This document shows positions 32,310 to 40,189 of a stretch of DNA of 44,860 bases, piece after piece. The stretch comes from Defluviitaleaceae bacterium (GTDB lineage: Bacteria > Bacillota > Clostridia > Lachnospirales > WQUN01), in NCBI GenBank assembly GCA_009780315.1, contig WRAH01000023.1, positions 1 through 44,860 on the forward strand, given 5' to 3'. A program made the position numbers and the translations under genes. The number at the start of each line of letters is the position of its first letter. The stretch's first letter is position 1. The notes under the pieces are model-generated. The model saw only the letters and a program-made list of their open reading frames with translations. It was not told the DNA's origin and did not search any database.

Positions 32310-32342
32310 AAAATATTATATTAAGTCTAAGGAGCTGTGAAT

Positions 32343-32672
32343 ATGGCTAGATATGTAAGCAATTTTCAATCAACAAAAACAGATGAGGAAATTCACGAAA
32401 TAGTCGTTCAATTTATGATGAATGCAAAGTTTATGCAAACTTTATATAAGGGCGAAACGGTTTGGAAAAAAGGGCTAAGTGATTTATTAACCGCCCCTCA
32501 ATATATTAAAGTGACCACATCAAATTCTAATGTTCAGTTGGAAGCTTTTATTACCACAGCATTCTTGCCAGGTATTTGGGTAAAAGAGCGGGACTTAACT
32601 GGTATTTATGGTATTGCCATAAAAAAAGCCTTGAAAGACAAAGTGTTAAAGCTAGAACTATTGATTAAATAA
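32343..32672 (+). CDS. Conserved small protein of unknown function, first gene of the Hsp70-like module
   Basis: A 109-residue protein, MARYVSNFQSTKTDEEIHEIV then GETVWKKGLSDLLTAPQYIKVTTSNSN and a mixed C-terminus ending in a short helix. The pattern (helix, then GE.VWKKG....PQyIKv, then LEAFI..A.LPG) is one I have seen as a stand-alone domain in clostridial proteins, without a known role. There is no signal peptide; the LPGIWVKERDLTG segment is only mildly hydrophobic. The ATG at 32343 follows AAGGAG by 8 bases; an in-frame GTG at 32337 is too close. It overlaps the GrpE-like gene by one base (TAATG), so the two are coupled. It may be a substrate-handling partner, but this is a guess. Confidence 0.75.
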   Translation: MARYVSNFQSTKTDEEIHEIVVQFMMNAKFMQTLYKGETVWKKGLSDLLTAPQYIKVTTSNSNVQLEAFITTAFLPGIWVKERDLTGIYGIAIKKALKDKVLKLELLIK

Positions 32673-33286
32673 TGGCAGATTTAGTAACATGGGTGGACGC
32701 ATTAAAAGTCAAACGTGATAATCTGATTGAAGAAGATATTACCGTTTTGCGAGATGCCGCACATATTTTAGAAGTCAAAGGCAATGCTTTTCAAAGAGAT
32801 ATTTATGAGCGTATCTACATCTTTCTTGATGGATTAAGCAAAAAAAAAGAACCTTATGTGCCAAAGCCATTTCATCCCACACCCAAAACATATCAGCGTC
32901 CATTCATTTATGCAAAAGTGGACGCAATCCGCAGTCAAATTTCTAATGAAGCCATGAAGCGGGCATTATATACCATGACATTTGAAATTTCTGATAATGA
33001 TATGGAGTATTTGCTCATTCTTTTTCGTGAGGGTATGTCGCGTTTTGCTAGTCGTCATAAGAATATTTTTACAGCCCCCCCAGGTGTCAAAGAAATTCAA
33101 TACTATTTATCCACTTTGGGCATAATTGAAGTAGTACCCCAAGATGGTGAACCCTTTGACCCTACATGGCATGTTCATGCCGACCTGCAAAAAACAGGTT
33201 TTGACTATGCTGTAAGCAAAACAATTCACCCTGGATACAAACGCAACGAACGCAGATTATTAAAAGCTGTAGTGGAGGTCATATGA
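32672..33286 (+). CDS. GrpE-like putative nucleotide-exchange partner of the Hsp70-like protein
   Basis: A 204-residue protein with no overall match I recognise except at its C-terminus. Residues ~150-204 read LGIIEVVPQDGEPFDPTWHVHAD, then HPGYKRNERRLLKAVVEVI. This is the beta-head signature of GrpE (GEPFDP..H; GY....R.LR.A.V.V). The N-terminal ~60 residues could form helices, but the long paired helix of classical GrpE is not evident; a Pro-rich segment (KKKEPYVPKPFHPTPK) separates it from a central helical part. The adjacent Hsp70-like gene makes a nucleotide-exchange role likely. It overlaps the previous gene by one base. Function is inferred from motif plus neighbour. Confidence 0.65.
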   Translation: MADLVTWVDALKVKRDNLIEEDITVLRDAAHILEVKGNAFQRDIYERIYIFLDGLSKKKEPYVPKPFHPTPKTYQRPFIYAKVDAIRSQISNEAMKRALYTMTFEISDNDMEYLLILFREGMSRFASRHKNIFTAPPGVKEIQYYLSTLGIIEVVPQDGEPFDPTWHVHADLQKTGFDYAVSKTIHPGYKRNERRLLKAVVEVI

Positions 33287-33311
33287 TGGAAAATGTAAGG
33301 AAGGTTATCAC

Positions 33312-34940
33312 ATGAGCTATCGTATAGGCATTGACTTTGGAACATGCTTCTCATTTATTGCATATTGCGCAGAAAGCGAAGGTGGGTCAGGGGTACATAT
33401 CTTGATAAACCCCGTTGACAGAATGCCTTATGAAATTCCATCTGTGTATTTTCACGGTGAAAAGGAAAAAATGAGAGATTTATGCGGTTTTGAAGCGGTA
33501 GACCATGCTGACAGCTTGCGTGGTGGTGCAGATGAAGCCCAATATGTTGTGCGTCATATCAAACAACAGCTTTTCGGGCAGAATGAAAATTGGGGTATAT
33601 CCGCTGGTGAGGAACAAAAAGAATCAACCAATTTTGAGCTTAAAGGCGGAAATAAATCCCCAAAAGAAATTGTCACCAGCTTTTTTAAGTATTTTGCAGC
33701 AATAACCCGAGAAAGTCTCCAAGCAGAAGACCATAACGAAGTAGAAAATTCTGATACACCCATTGAAGCCGTCATTGCCATTCCTGTAGATTTTTCTGAA
33801 AAGGAACGCTCTATTATCATAGAAGCTGCAACAGAAGCAGGTATCATTGTGATGGGTTTAATTGAAGAACCTGTGGCAATTGCCATAGACTACATTGAAC
33901 ATCTCAACAAAAAAGACGAGCTTGAGCCTGTGTTAGTTTACGACTTGGGCGGTGGCACAGTGGATGTTGCCTGTGTAAAATATCACCCTGACACGACCCA
34001 TGAAGTTGAACTGCACAGCGGGGCAAAAGTAAAAATTCCTAGTGTGCAAAACTATGAGGTTATCGTGTCTACAGGCAAGCGCATTGGTGGTGTCAAATGG
34101 GATGAAGCTTTATCAAATTATATTCAAGCCCGTTGTGCAGAAGCATATAAAACCCCGCCTATTAACGACCCTGCCCGCCCGTTTCACCGCCGTGTCACTG
34201 AAACGAAGCACAGGTTAAGCCAAAAAGAAGAAATTAACATGCCCTTCACTTATATTGAAGACAACAATCCCATTCCCCAAAACCGCGATGTGTTAATTAC
34301 CCGTAAAAACTTTGAAGAAAATACCGCAAGTTTATTGAAAGAAACCATGGATTGTGTGCGCCAAATTTCAGCCCGTTGCGGGTTGAGAAGGGGCTCAAAA
34401 ATTCGCGTAGTGCTTTCTGGCGGCAGCTCTCGAATGCCTCAAGTGCGCGAAGGTATTTTACAAATCCTAGAAAATGAGCTTGGTGTCACAGTGGTCAACA
34501 GAAAATCCATGCTTTACCGTCACGAAAAAGCAGTAGCCCTAGGCACGACACGTTATGCCAAAAGCCTTGTGACGACACAAACCCCTAGTATGTATGGCAT
34601 AGCACTTCGTGATAAGTACGGGCGCATGTATCACGAGCAGTTTCTCATAGACCGCGCCCAAGCCTTGCCCATAAGCCCCGTAAGCTGGACAATCTCCAAC
34701 ATTCCTGAAAATGCCGTTGAAATCGTAGCCATAGAAAAATATGAAAAAGTAGCCCATTATCTAACCCAAACAGACAGTATAATGGGTATAAAGTTAAATG
34801 ATACTTCTGCCCCAGTAAAAGGTACACTGTCTATGCAAAAGGGTGGTGTGCTGAAATTAACCGTTGGTGAAGTATCACAATCCTTTAGCATAAATACCTT
34901 CCCAAACCCAAGAGGGCTGAAATTTTTAATAAGAAAATAA
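33312..34940 (+). CDS. Hsp70-family protein lacking the C-terminal lid
   Basis: A 542-residue Hsp70-like ATPase. The nucleotide-binding domain, 1-~415, has phosphate-1 GIDFGTCFSFIA, phosphate-2 VYDLGGGTVDVACVKY (211-223) and adenosine VVLSGGSSRMPQVREGI (367-380). Residues ~425-542 look like a shortened beta-type substrate domain (TPSMYGIALRDKYGRMYHEQFL) and the protein then stops, with no helical lid; DnaK is about 610-640 residues. The N-terminus differs from DnaK (GTCFS for GTTNS). AAGGAAGG precedes the ATG by 7 bases. No DnaJ-like gene is nearby. It is a specialised relative of DnaK with a dedicated GrpE-like partner; its client is unknown. Confidence 0.88.
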   Translation: MSYRIGIDFGTCFSFIAYCAESEGGSGVHILINPVDRMPYEIPSVYFHGEKEKMRDLCGFEAVDHADSLRGGADEAQYVVRHIKQQLFGQNENWGISAGEEQKESTNFELKGGNKSPKEIVTSFFKYFAAITRESLQAEDHNEVENSDTPIEAVIAIPVDFSEKERSIIIEAATEAGIIVMGLIEEPVAIAIDYIEHLNKKDELEPVLVYDLGGGTVDVACVKYHPDTTHEVELHSGAKVKIPSVQNYEVIVSTGKRIGGVKWDEALSNYIQARCAEAYKTPPINDPARPFHRRVTETKHRLSQKEEINMPFTYIEDNNPIPQNRDVLITRKNFEENTASLLKETMDCVRQISARCGLRRGSKIRVVLSGGSSRMPQVREGILQILENELGVTVVNRKSMLYRHEKAVALGTTRYAKSLVTTQTPSMYGIALRDKYGRMYHEQFLIDRAQALPISPVSWTISNIPENAVEIVAIEKYEKVAHYLTQTDSIMGIKLNDTSAPVKGTLSMQKGGVLKLTVGEVSQSFSINTFPNPRGLKFLIRK

Positions 34941-34942
34941 TC

Positions 34943-34972
34943 AAAAAAGCCGCAAATTTGCGGCTTTTTTTT
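34943..34972 (+). terminator. Terminator of the Hsp70-like module
   Basis: A near-perfect palindrome with arms AAAAAAGCCGCAAA and TTTGCGGCTTTTTT, T-rich on both strands. It also lies at the end of the convergent ABC permease gene and can serve both. Confidence 0.9.
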
Positions 34973-35744
34973 AAGACATTGCACCCCCCAAACGCTTGAC
35001 CCCAAAAGCCCAAAGCATACGCGAAAGCAAATAAAGAAGCACTAACCACATGATAGCCAAAGCCAAATCAAACCAATAGTTATTCCATCCGCTTAATAAT
35101 AAGTTAACAGGCACAAAGATATAAAAACGAAAAGGGAAAAAGTATGCAATGCTTCTAATATTATCAGGAAAAAATGTCAAAGGGATGATAATTCCAGATA
35201 CAAACATTCTAATGGAAAGCACAGTAATGACCAAACCCTTAATACGTTCCATAAACAAGGAAGCCAGTCCCACAGCATACCAGCAAATAAATTCAATAAG
35301 CATACCAATTACAGCAAAAATAATAAAAAGAGCGATACGGTATAAAGATAAATCCATATAAATATATACAAAGATTAAAGCGGGTATAAAAACAATAGAA
35401 TAAAACATCATCCATGATGAATACTTAGATAATGCGCGCATTCCATATTGTACAGGGCGAACCATAAATGACATGATGTTACCCTCCATCACATCTGTCA
35501 TGACCCCTGATGCAATATGAACAAATGGATACGCCTGTGTCAGTAAACATACCAAAAGATAATATGCAAGCATGAAGCGAAAATCTGACGCACCATCAGG
35601 AATTAAAGTGCGCCAAAGAAGAAAATACATAAACATTTGCACAGGGATGTAAATGAGCTTTAAAAAGATGTTCATAGGAAATTTTAAATAGTTCTTTGCA
35701 TGTAGTTTCATAAGAATATAATAATTAACCATTAACGCTTTCAT
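34971..35744 (-). CDS. ABC-2 type exporter permease, second subunit
   Basis: A 257-residue integral membrane protein with about six spans, typical of ABC-2 permeases: after MKALMVNYYILMKLHAKNYLKFPMN come alternating hydrophobic stretches, with EGNIMSFMVRPVQYGMRAL as the cytoplasmic coupling region. It is the third gene of an ATPase-permease-permease unit. I use the ATG at 35744, about 11 bases after AAGGGGG and overlapping the upstream permease by 20 bases; an in-frame start 11 codons upstream is less likely. Substrate unknown. Confidence 0.82.
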   Translation of the reverse strand: MKALMVNYYILMKLHAKNYLKFPMNIFLKLIYIPVQMFMYFLLWRTLIPDGASDFRFMLAYYLLVCLLTQAYPFVHIASGVMTDVMEGNIMSFMVRPVQYGMRALSKYSSWMMFYSIVFIPALIFVYIYMDLSLYRIALFIIFAVIGMLIEFICWYAVGLASLFMERIKGLVITVLSIRMFVSGIIIPLTFFPDNIRSIAYFFPFRFYIFVPVNLLLSGWNNYWFDLALAIMWLVLLYLLSRMLWAFGVKRLGGAMS

Positions 35745-36528
35745 ACTTACGCAACCCCCTTTTCCAAACCATCCCATGGATTATCACCCAAAATACTATG
35801 CATAGTGACATGAATAACAGCCCCAGTACAATATCACTATGGCTTAACATACCTGCGGATACTTCTGTAGGAAAAGTGCTGAAAAAGTAAAATGGCAAAA
35901 TAGTTCTAAACAATAGGGAAGCAACCCCAGGCACATTAACAAGAGGATACTTATTAAACCATGTCAGACAATCAGCCACCTCAGAAAGTGCATCCATTTT
36001 TCCAAGCCAAAAAGCAGCGTAGCTTAATGTCAGTCTCATGAGTGAAAGCACTATATTTGATAATACAACAAAAATGAAGCCTATCACCAATAGTGGCAAA
36101 TGGGATACTATTTGAACCCCAGATACAAGTATCAATATCATAAAGCTAATAAACGCCGTTACAATTTTTACAAAATCAATATTTACAATAATAAATCTTA
36201 GTCGTGAATCCATAGGGCGTGTATGCAGTGCATCTAAGCTGCCAGAGTAAATAACACGCCAAAACCGCGATGACATTGTAAAAGCCGCCCCATCAAGCCC
36301 AAAGAATAATTCAGAAAAGGCTATAAACATGACTATATTTTGAAATGACCATCCTTCTAATGCAAAAGTGGGAGCTGTCATTACCACAACCCAAAATAAA
36401 ATATTTGCAGAAAGATATGTGACACTACTGATAATACCCATGATGGAATCTGCCTTGAACATTTTAGCGCGGTTAAAACTCATTTTAAGCATGATTATGG
36501 TTAAATCAATCGCCCTTTTTAAGCACAT
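35725..36528 (-). CDS. ABC-2 type exporter permease, first subunit
   Basis: A 267-residue membrane protein with about six spans. It shares the layout of the following permease, with SGSLDALHTRPMDSRLRF as the equivalent coupling segment (short helix then TRP/VRP-P pattern). Two unlike permeases and one ATPase suggest a heterodimeric exporter. It overlaps the ATPase gene by 23 bases and the second permease gene by 20, so the three are translated together. Nothing in the sequence identifies the cargo; similar sets export peptides, lipids or drugs. Confidence 0.82.
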   Translation of the reverse strand: MCLKRAIDLTIIMLKMSFNRAKMFKADSIMGIISSVTYLSANILFWVVVMTAPTFALEGWSFQNIVMFIAFSELFFGLDGAAFTMSSRFWRVIYSGSLDALHTRPMDSRLRFIIVNIDFVKIVTAFISFMILILVSGVQIVSHLPLLVIGFIFVVLSNIVLSLMRLTLSYAAFWLGKMDALSEVADCLTWFNKYPLVNVPGVASLLFRTILPFYFFSTFPTEVSAGMLSHSDIVLGLLFMSLCIVFWVIIHGMVWKRGLRKYESVNG

Positions 36529-37444
36529 CCTCCAACATCTCCCTTATGGATATTTCAGAAGTCTCAATAGAAATTATTGAGAATGATTTGAATAATTTTT
36601 GAACGATATGTTCTTTTTCAGCATGTTCAACACTAGGCAACCTGAATGTGTTTTCTGCTGAATTTATCGAATCAGCCAGAGATAACATATGCTGGGCAGA
36701 AGCTTCATCAATGATACCGCTGTGTTTAATTTTTAATGCAGTCCGTCCTTTATCTCTAAAAACACTGCCAATTTCTTTTGCAGAATATTCTAGTGCTATC
36801 TTCCCATGATGGAGTATGATTGCCTTGTCACAAAAATTTTCAATGTAATCAACTTCGTGGGTTATAATCAAGCACGTAACACCTTTTATTTTCATGTCTC
36901 CAAGTAATGTATAAAGCCCTGCTTTTGCTTCATAATCAAGCCCAATGGTTGGCTCGTCCAAGACAATATATTGGGGTGCGTGCAAAAGAACGGACACAAT
37001 TTCGCACTTTGTACGTTCACCAAGACTAAGCTTTCTATAGGGCTTATCCAGCAGTACTTTAAAATTCAAATATCCATCTAAGTAATCCAGCATGTTTTTA
37101 TAATTTTTATCGTCAATACCATAAATCGTTTTAAAAAAGAACAAATTATCACTGACACTAAGGTCAATAATAAATGATGTTTTTTGGCTAAACATAATGC
37201 CCATTTTTTTAATGAGCTTTTTTCTGTGTTTAAAGGAATCTTCCCCATCAATGGAACAGTGTCCAGACAGTGCTTTCATGACACCTGTTACACATTTAAT
37301 CAGCGTGGACTTGCCCGAGCCATTATGCCCTAAAAGTGCAACAAACATGCCGTCACTTATAGTCAAGTTAATATTATCCAGTGCAAGTTTCCCCTTGCCT
37401 TTGTCATACCTTTTACTCAATGCGTTAATCTCAATCACAAACAT
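36506..37444 (-). CDS. ABC transporter ATP-binding protein
   Basis: A ~312-residue ATPase for the two permeases downstream. Walker A is GHNGSGKST near residue 40, the signature is LSLGERTKCEIVSVLL, Walker B is YIVLDEPTIGLD and the H-loop is LIITHEVD. The signature reads LSLGE rather than LSGGQ, as often in ABC-2 exporters. A ~90-residue C-terminal extension follows, usual for this subfamily. The start is uncertain: GGGGTGG directly abuts the ATG at 37444, while a GTG at 37438 has better spacing. It is divergent from yqfC; an inverted repeat (GACTAT/ATAGTC, 37485-37507) lies between. Confidence 0.9.
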   Translation of the reverse strand: MFVIEINALSKRYDKGKGKLALDNINLTISDGMFVALLGHNGSGKSTLIKCVTGVMKALSGHCSIDGEDSFKHRKKLIKKMGIMFSQKTSFIIDLSVSDNLFFFKTIYGIDDKNYKNMLDYLDGYLNFKVLLDKPYRKLSLGERTKCEIVSVLLHAPQYIVLDEPTIGLDYEAKAGLYTLLGDMKIKGVTCLIITHEVDYIENFCDKAIILHHGKIALEYSAKEIGSVFRDKGRTALKIKHSGIIDEASAQHMLSLADSINSAENTFRLPSVEHAEKEHIVQKLFKSFSIISIETSEISIREMLEDVLKKGD

Positions 37445-37582
37445 CCACCCCAAGTATCTTTTTACTCTATTTGAAACTTTCCACGACTATTTTCTCAGTA
37501 CATAGTCAATGCTAACACTTTTGCGGATATTGTCAATAATGTTTGAGACATCTTGTACAGTTTATTCACTGCCTATGTGCTT

Positions 37583-37611
37583 GCATAAATACGCCCATGC
37601 TTTCATAAATT
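37583..37611 (+). promoter_or_regulatory. Candidate sigma-E-type sporulation promoter of yqfC
   Basis: GCATAAA (37583-37589) and CATAAATT (37604-37611) are 14 bases apart. They resemble the mother-cell sigma-E boxes (about KMATATT and CATACANT), and B. subtilis yqfC is a sigma-E gene. The predicted start, near 37619, fits a short leader before TTG 37638. Confidence 0.45.
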
Positions 37612-37637
37612 TACTAGAAAAGGCTGGCGGTGATAAT

Positions 37638-37901
37638 TTGTTTCGGATAAAAGAAAAAATGGCAGGTGCATTGTCTGTACCAAAGGAAATTTTGCTGGAT
37701 ATGCCGCTGGTGATGGCAACAGGACGCGGTGAAATGAATATTGAAAATTACAAGAACATATTGGAATTTACAGATACAAAGTTGCGTGTGGGTACAAAAG
37801 ACGGTGTGATGGTGATAGAGGGCGAACAATTGAAACTGCGCCAGCTAACGTCAGAAAATTTATTGATTTCTGGACGGATTTCGGGGGTGGCATGGTGCTA
37901 A
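37638..37901 (+). CDS. yqfC: Sporulation protein YqfC
   Basis: An 87-residue protein of the YqfC family, about the family length (~93). The core reads LSVPKEILLDMPLVMATGRGEMNIENYKNILEFTDTKLRV, then VMVIEGEQLKLRQLTSENLLISGRI, matching the beta-rich YqfC pattern. I use TTG at 37638, just after GGCGGTGAT; the open frame extends 43 codons upstream, but that part runs through the likely promoter and does not look like YqfC. It leads the operon yqfC-yqfD-phoH-pgpH-ybeY-dgkA. The molecular role is unknown; in B. subtilis it belongs to the sigma-E regulon. Confidence 0.85.
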   Translation: MFRIKEKMAGALSVPKEILLDMPLVMATGRGEMNIENYKNILEFTDTKLRVGTKDGVMVIEGEQLKLRQLTSENLLISGRISGVAWC

Positions 37902-39094
37902 ATATGTGGCAGTTTACCAAAGGCTATGTAAGAATTTCAGTGACGGGATTTTCTATTGAGCGGTTTTTAAATATGGCTGCATATCGTGGTGTGTATATGT
38001 GGGATGTAGAGCATTCGGGTAAAGATGTATCGCTGAATGTAAGCATAAAAGGCTTTAGAATGCTAAAAGGTTGTGGGCGAAAGACAAAATGCCGCACAAA
38101 AATTATAGGTAAAAACGGCTTGCCATTTCTTTTGCACCGCTATCGTAAGCGTAAATTTTTGATGGGTGGTGTGTTGTTTTTCATATTCGGCTTGTTTGCC
38201 CTTTCTTCATTTATATGGCGTATCGAACTTGAAGGGAATGAAACCCTCCACAACGATACAGTGATGGCTTTTTTAGATGCACAAGGGTTGCGTACAGGGG
38301 CGTTAAAATTTAGATTAGACGACCGTGTGTTGCAACAAGCCATTTTAACAAACTTTCCAGAAGTCGGATGGGCAGATGTACATACCCGTGGAACACGCAC
38401 AACGATTTTAATTTCAGAAGCCATCCCACCACAAGAAATTTTTGACAGGCAAACACCAACCCATGTGATTGCTGCCACAGAAGGGCTAATCACAAGTATT
38501 GTAGCCAGTGCAGGTGCGCCAATGGTACGGCAAAATGATATTGTTCGCCCTGGGGATATGCTTGTCAGCGGAATTTTAGAGCTAGAGCCTGACACACCAG
38601 GAACCCCCCTTATATATGTACATGCCCATGCAGAAGTTTGGGCGCGGCGGTATCATCCTATTGAATTTTCCGTGCCATTTGTTTATGATGAGAAAGTTTT
38701 TACAGGGCAAATTGCAAATGCGTACGCTTTGCAGTTGCTTTTTGGTGCAAATTGGCGTATAAATATGCCATGGGGTGGAAATCCCTTCAATGCATATGAT
38801 AGAATAACAACACAGCACCAAATTGGTACAAACGGAAATTATCCATTGCCTTTCGTTTTGGTTACACACCACTATATTGAGTTTACTCCACAGCAACGTT
38901 CGCGTACAATAGAGGAAGCTGAAGCAGTTGCCCAGCAAATGATAACCAACAGAATCATACGCGAATTTGAATTTGGTATTGATATCATTAACCGCCAAGT
39001 GAATTTTGAAGAAACCCAAGATGCTTTAATCGTTACTGCGTTAATCACTACTCATGAACGTATAGACAAACAAACCCTCATTGGTGTTGAGTAA
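37892..39094 (+). CDS. yqfD: Sporulation protein YqfD
   Basis: A 400-residue membrane protein of the YqfD family, linked to stage IV of sporulation. The N-terminal ~85 residues (KGYVRISVTGFSIERFLNMA; VSIKGFRMLKGCGRKTKCRTKI) precede a single membrane span at ~90-110 (FLMGGVLFFIFGLFALSSF). The larger C-terminal part follows, with WRIELEGNETL, EAIPPQEIFD and VRPGDMLVSG as family markers; it would lie outside the cytoplasm or in the intermembrane space of the forespore. The ATG overlaps the yqfC stop. A GTG 3 bases later is an alternative start. Full length for the family. Confidence 0.92.
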   Translation: MVLNMWQFTKGYVRISVTGFSIERFLNMAAYRGVYMWDVEHSGKDVSLNVSIKGFRMLKGCGRKTKCRTKIIGKNGLPFLLHRYRKRKFLMGGVLFFIFGLFALSSFIWRIELEGNETLHNDTVMAFLDAQGLRTGALKFRLDDRVLQQAILTNFPEVGWADVHTRGTRTTILISEAIPPQEIFDRQTPTHVIAATEGLITSIVASAGAPMVRQNDIVRPGDMLVSGILELEPDTPGTPLIYVHAHAEVWARRYHPIEFSVPFVYDEKVFTGQIANAYALQLLFGANWRINMPWGGNPFNAYDRITTQHQIGTNGNYPLPFVLVTHHYIEFTPQQRSRTIEEAEAVAQQMITNRIIREFEFGIDIINRQVNFEETQDALIVTALITTHERIDKQTLIGVE

Positions 39095-39111
39095 AGGAGT
39101 TTATGTGAAGC

Positions 39112-40113
39112 ATGTCAAAATCCTTAGAAATTCCCAGCCCACTTATTCACAATGTATTTGGCAAATTAGATGAGCATATGAAAAAAATAGAGCAAGCCTT
39201 CTCTGTAACAGTGATAAACCGTGATGATGGGGTGCAGATTATGGCAAACACGCCTACTGGAAACCCATCTAAGGCAGAAAAAGTAATCAAGCACTTGATT
39301 GCCCTTGCCAAAAAAGGCGAAACCATTACAGACCAGCAAGTTAATTATTCTATCGCCGCACTGGAAGAAGAGCATCTTGCCCCAATGGAGCAAATTGCTA
39401 CCCTTAGCGATGATACCATATGTAATACAATAAGCGGTAAACCCCTAAAGCCAAAAACTGTAGGACAAAAGAAATATATCGACCAAATACGCAACAACAC
39501 CATTGTATTTGCAATTGGCCCAGCAGGCACAGGCAAAACCTATCTGGCAATGGCAATGGCAATCACTGCTTTTCGCGCAGGGCAAGTCAATCGTATCATT
39601 TTAACCCGCCCTGCCATTGAAGCTGGTGAAAAATTAGGCTTTCTTCCTGGTGATTTACAACAAAAGGTAGACCCATATCTTCGTCCGCTGTATGATGCAC
39701 TTCATGATATAATGGGTGCGGAAACTTTCCAGCGCAATTTTGAACGTCAATTGATAGAGGTTGCCCCCTTGGCATACATGCGCGGGCGTACACTGGACAA
39801 TTCATTTATCGTTTTAGACGAAGCGCAAAACACGACCCCTGAACAAATGAAAATGTTTCTCACCCGCCTAGGCAATGGCTCAAAGGCGGTGATAACAGGC
39901 GATGTGACGCAAATTGACTTACCAGACGGTAAAACAAGCGGACTAAAAGAAGCCGTGCGAGTCCTTGACGGTATTGAAGATATAGGGTTTAGTCATTTAA
40001 CCCATCGGGATGTTGTGCGTCACCCTCTTGTGCAAAAAATCATCAACGCATATGATAAACAAGCGGCACGTGCCGCCTATCGTTCTAAACAAGACAGCCG
40101 CAAACGGGGCTGA
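39112..40113 (+). CDS. phoH: PhoH-family ATPase
   Basis: A 333-residue P-loop protein. A KH-like N-terminal domain (EQAFSVTVINRDDGVQIM) precedes the ATPase, with Walker A AIGPAGTGKTYLAMAMA near residue 140, Walker B FIVLDEAQNTT and ITGDVTQIDLP, and the closing RDVVRHPLVQKII. PhoH proteins sit beside ybeY in most bacteria and are thought to act in RNA metabolism; the exact reaction is unsettled. AAAGGAG lies 12 bases before the ATG, slightly far. It is the third gene of the operon. All motifs are intact. Confidence 0.95.
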   Translation: MSKSLEIPSPLIHNVFGKLDEHMKKIEQAFSVTVINRDDGVQIMANTPTGNPSKAEKVIKHLIALAKKGETITDQQVNYSIAALEEEHLAPMEQIATLSDDTICNTISGKPLKPKTVGQKKYIDQIRNNTIVFAIGPAGTGKTYLAMAMAITAFRAGQVNRIILTRPAIEAGEKLGFLPGDLQQKVDPYLRPLYDALHDIMGAETFQRNFERQLIEVAPLAYMRGRTLDNSFIVLDEAQNTTPEQMKMFLTRLGNGSKAVITGDVTQIDLPDGKTSGLKEAVRVLDGIEDIGFSHLTHRDVVRHPLVQKIINAYDKQAARAAYRSKQDSRKRG

Positions 40114-40189
40114 CCTGTAAAATTAACTAAAGTGTCACATCAGGACTGGGGGAAGCACCCCATTTAAGATAGAAAGAGGGGCTGATACT

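Noticed and set aside
30150..34980. A mobile island carrying R-M and Hsp70 genes
   Set aside because: No integrase, transposase, tRNA, flanking direct repeats or attachment sites were seen. Codon use does not look different by eye, but this was not computed.
37509..37637. Longer YqfC protein starting at 37509
   Set aside because: The extra 43 codons cover the likely promoter, have no ribosome binding site and do not resemble YqfC.
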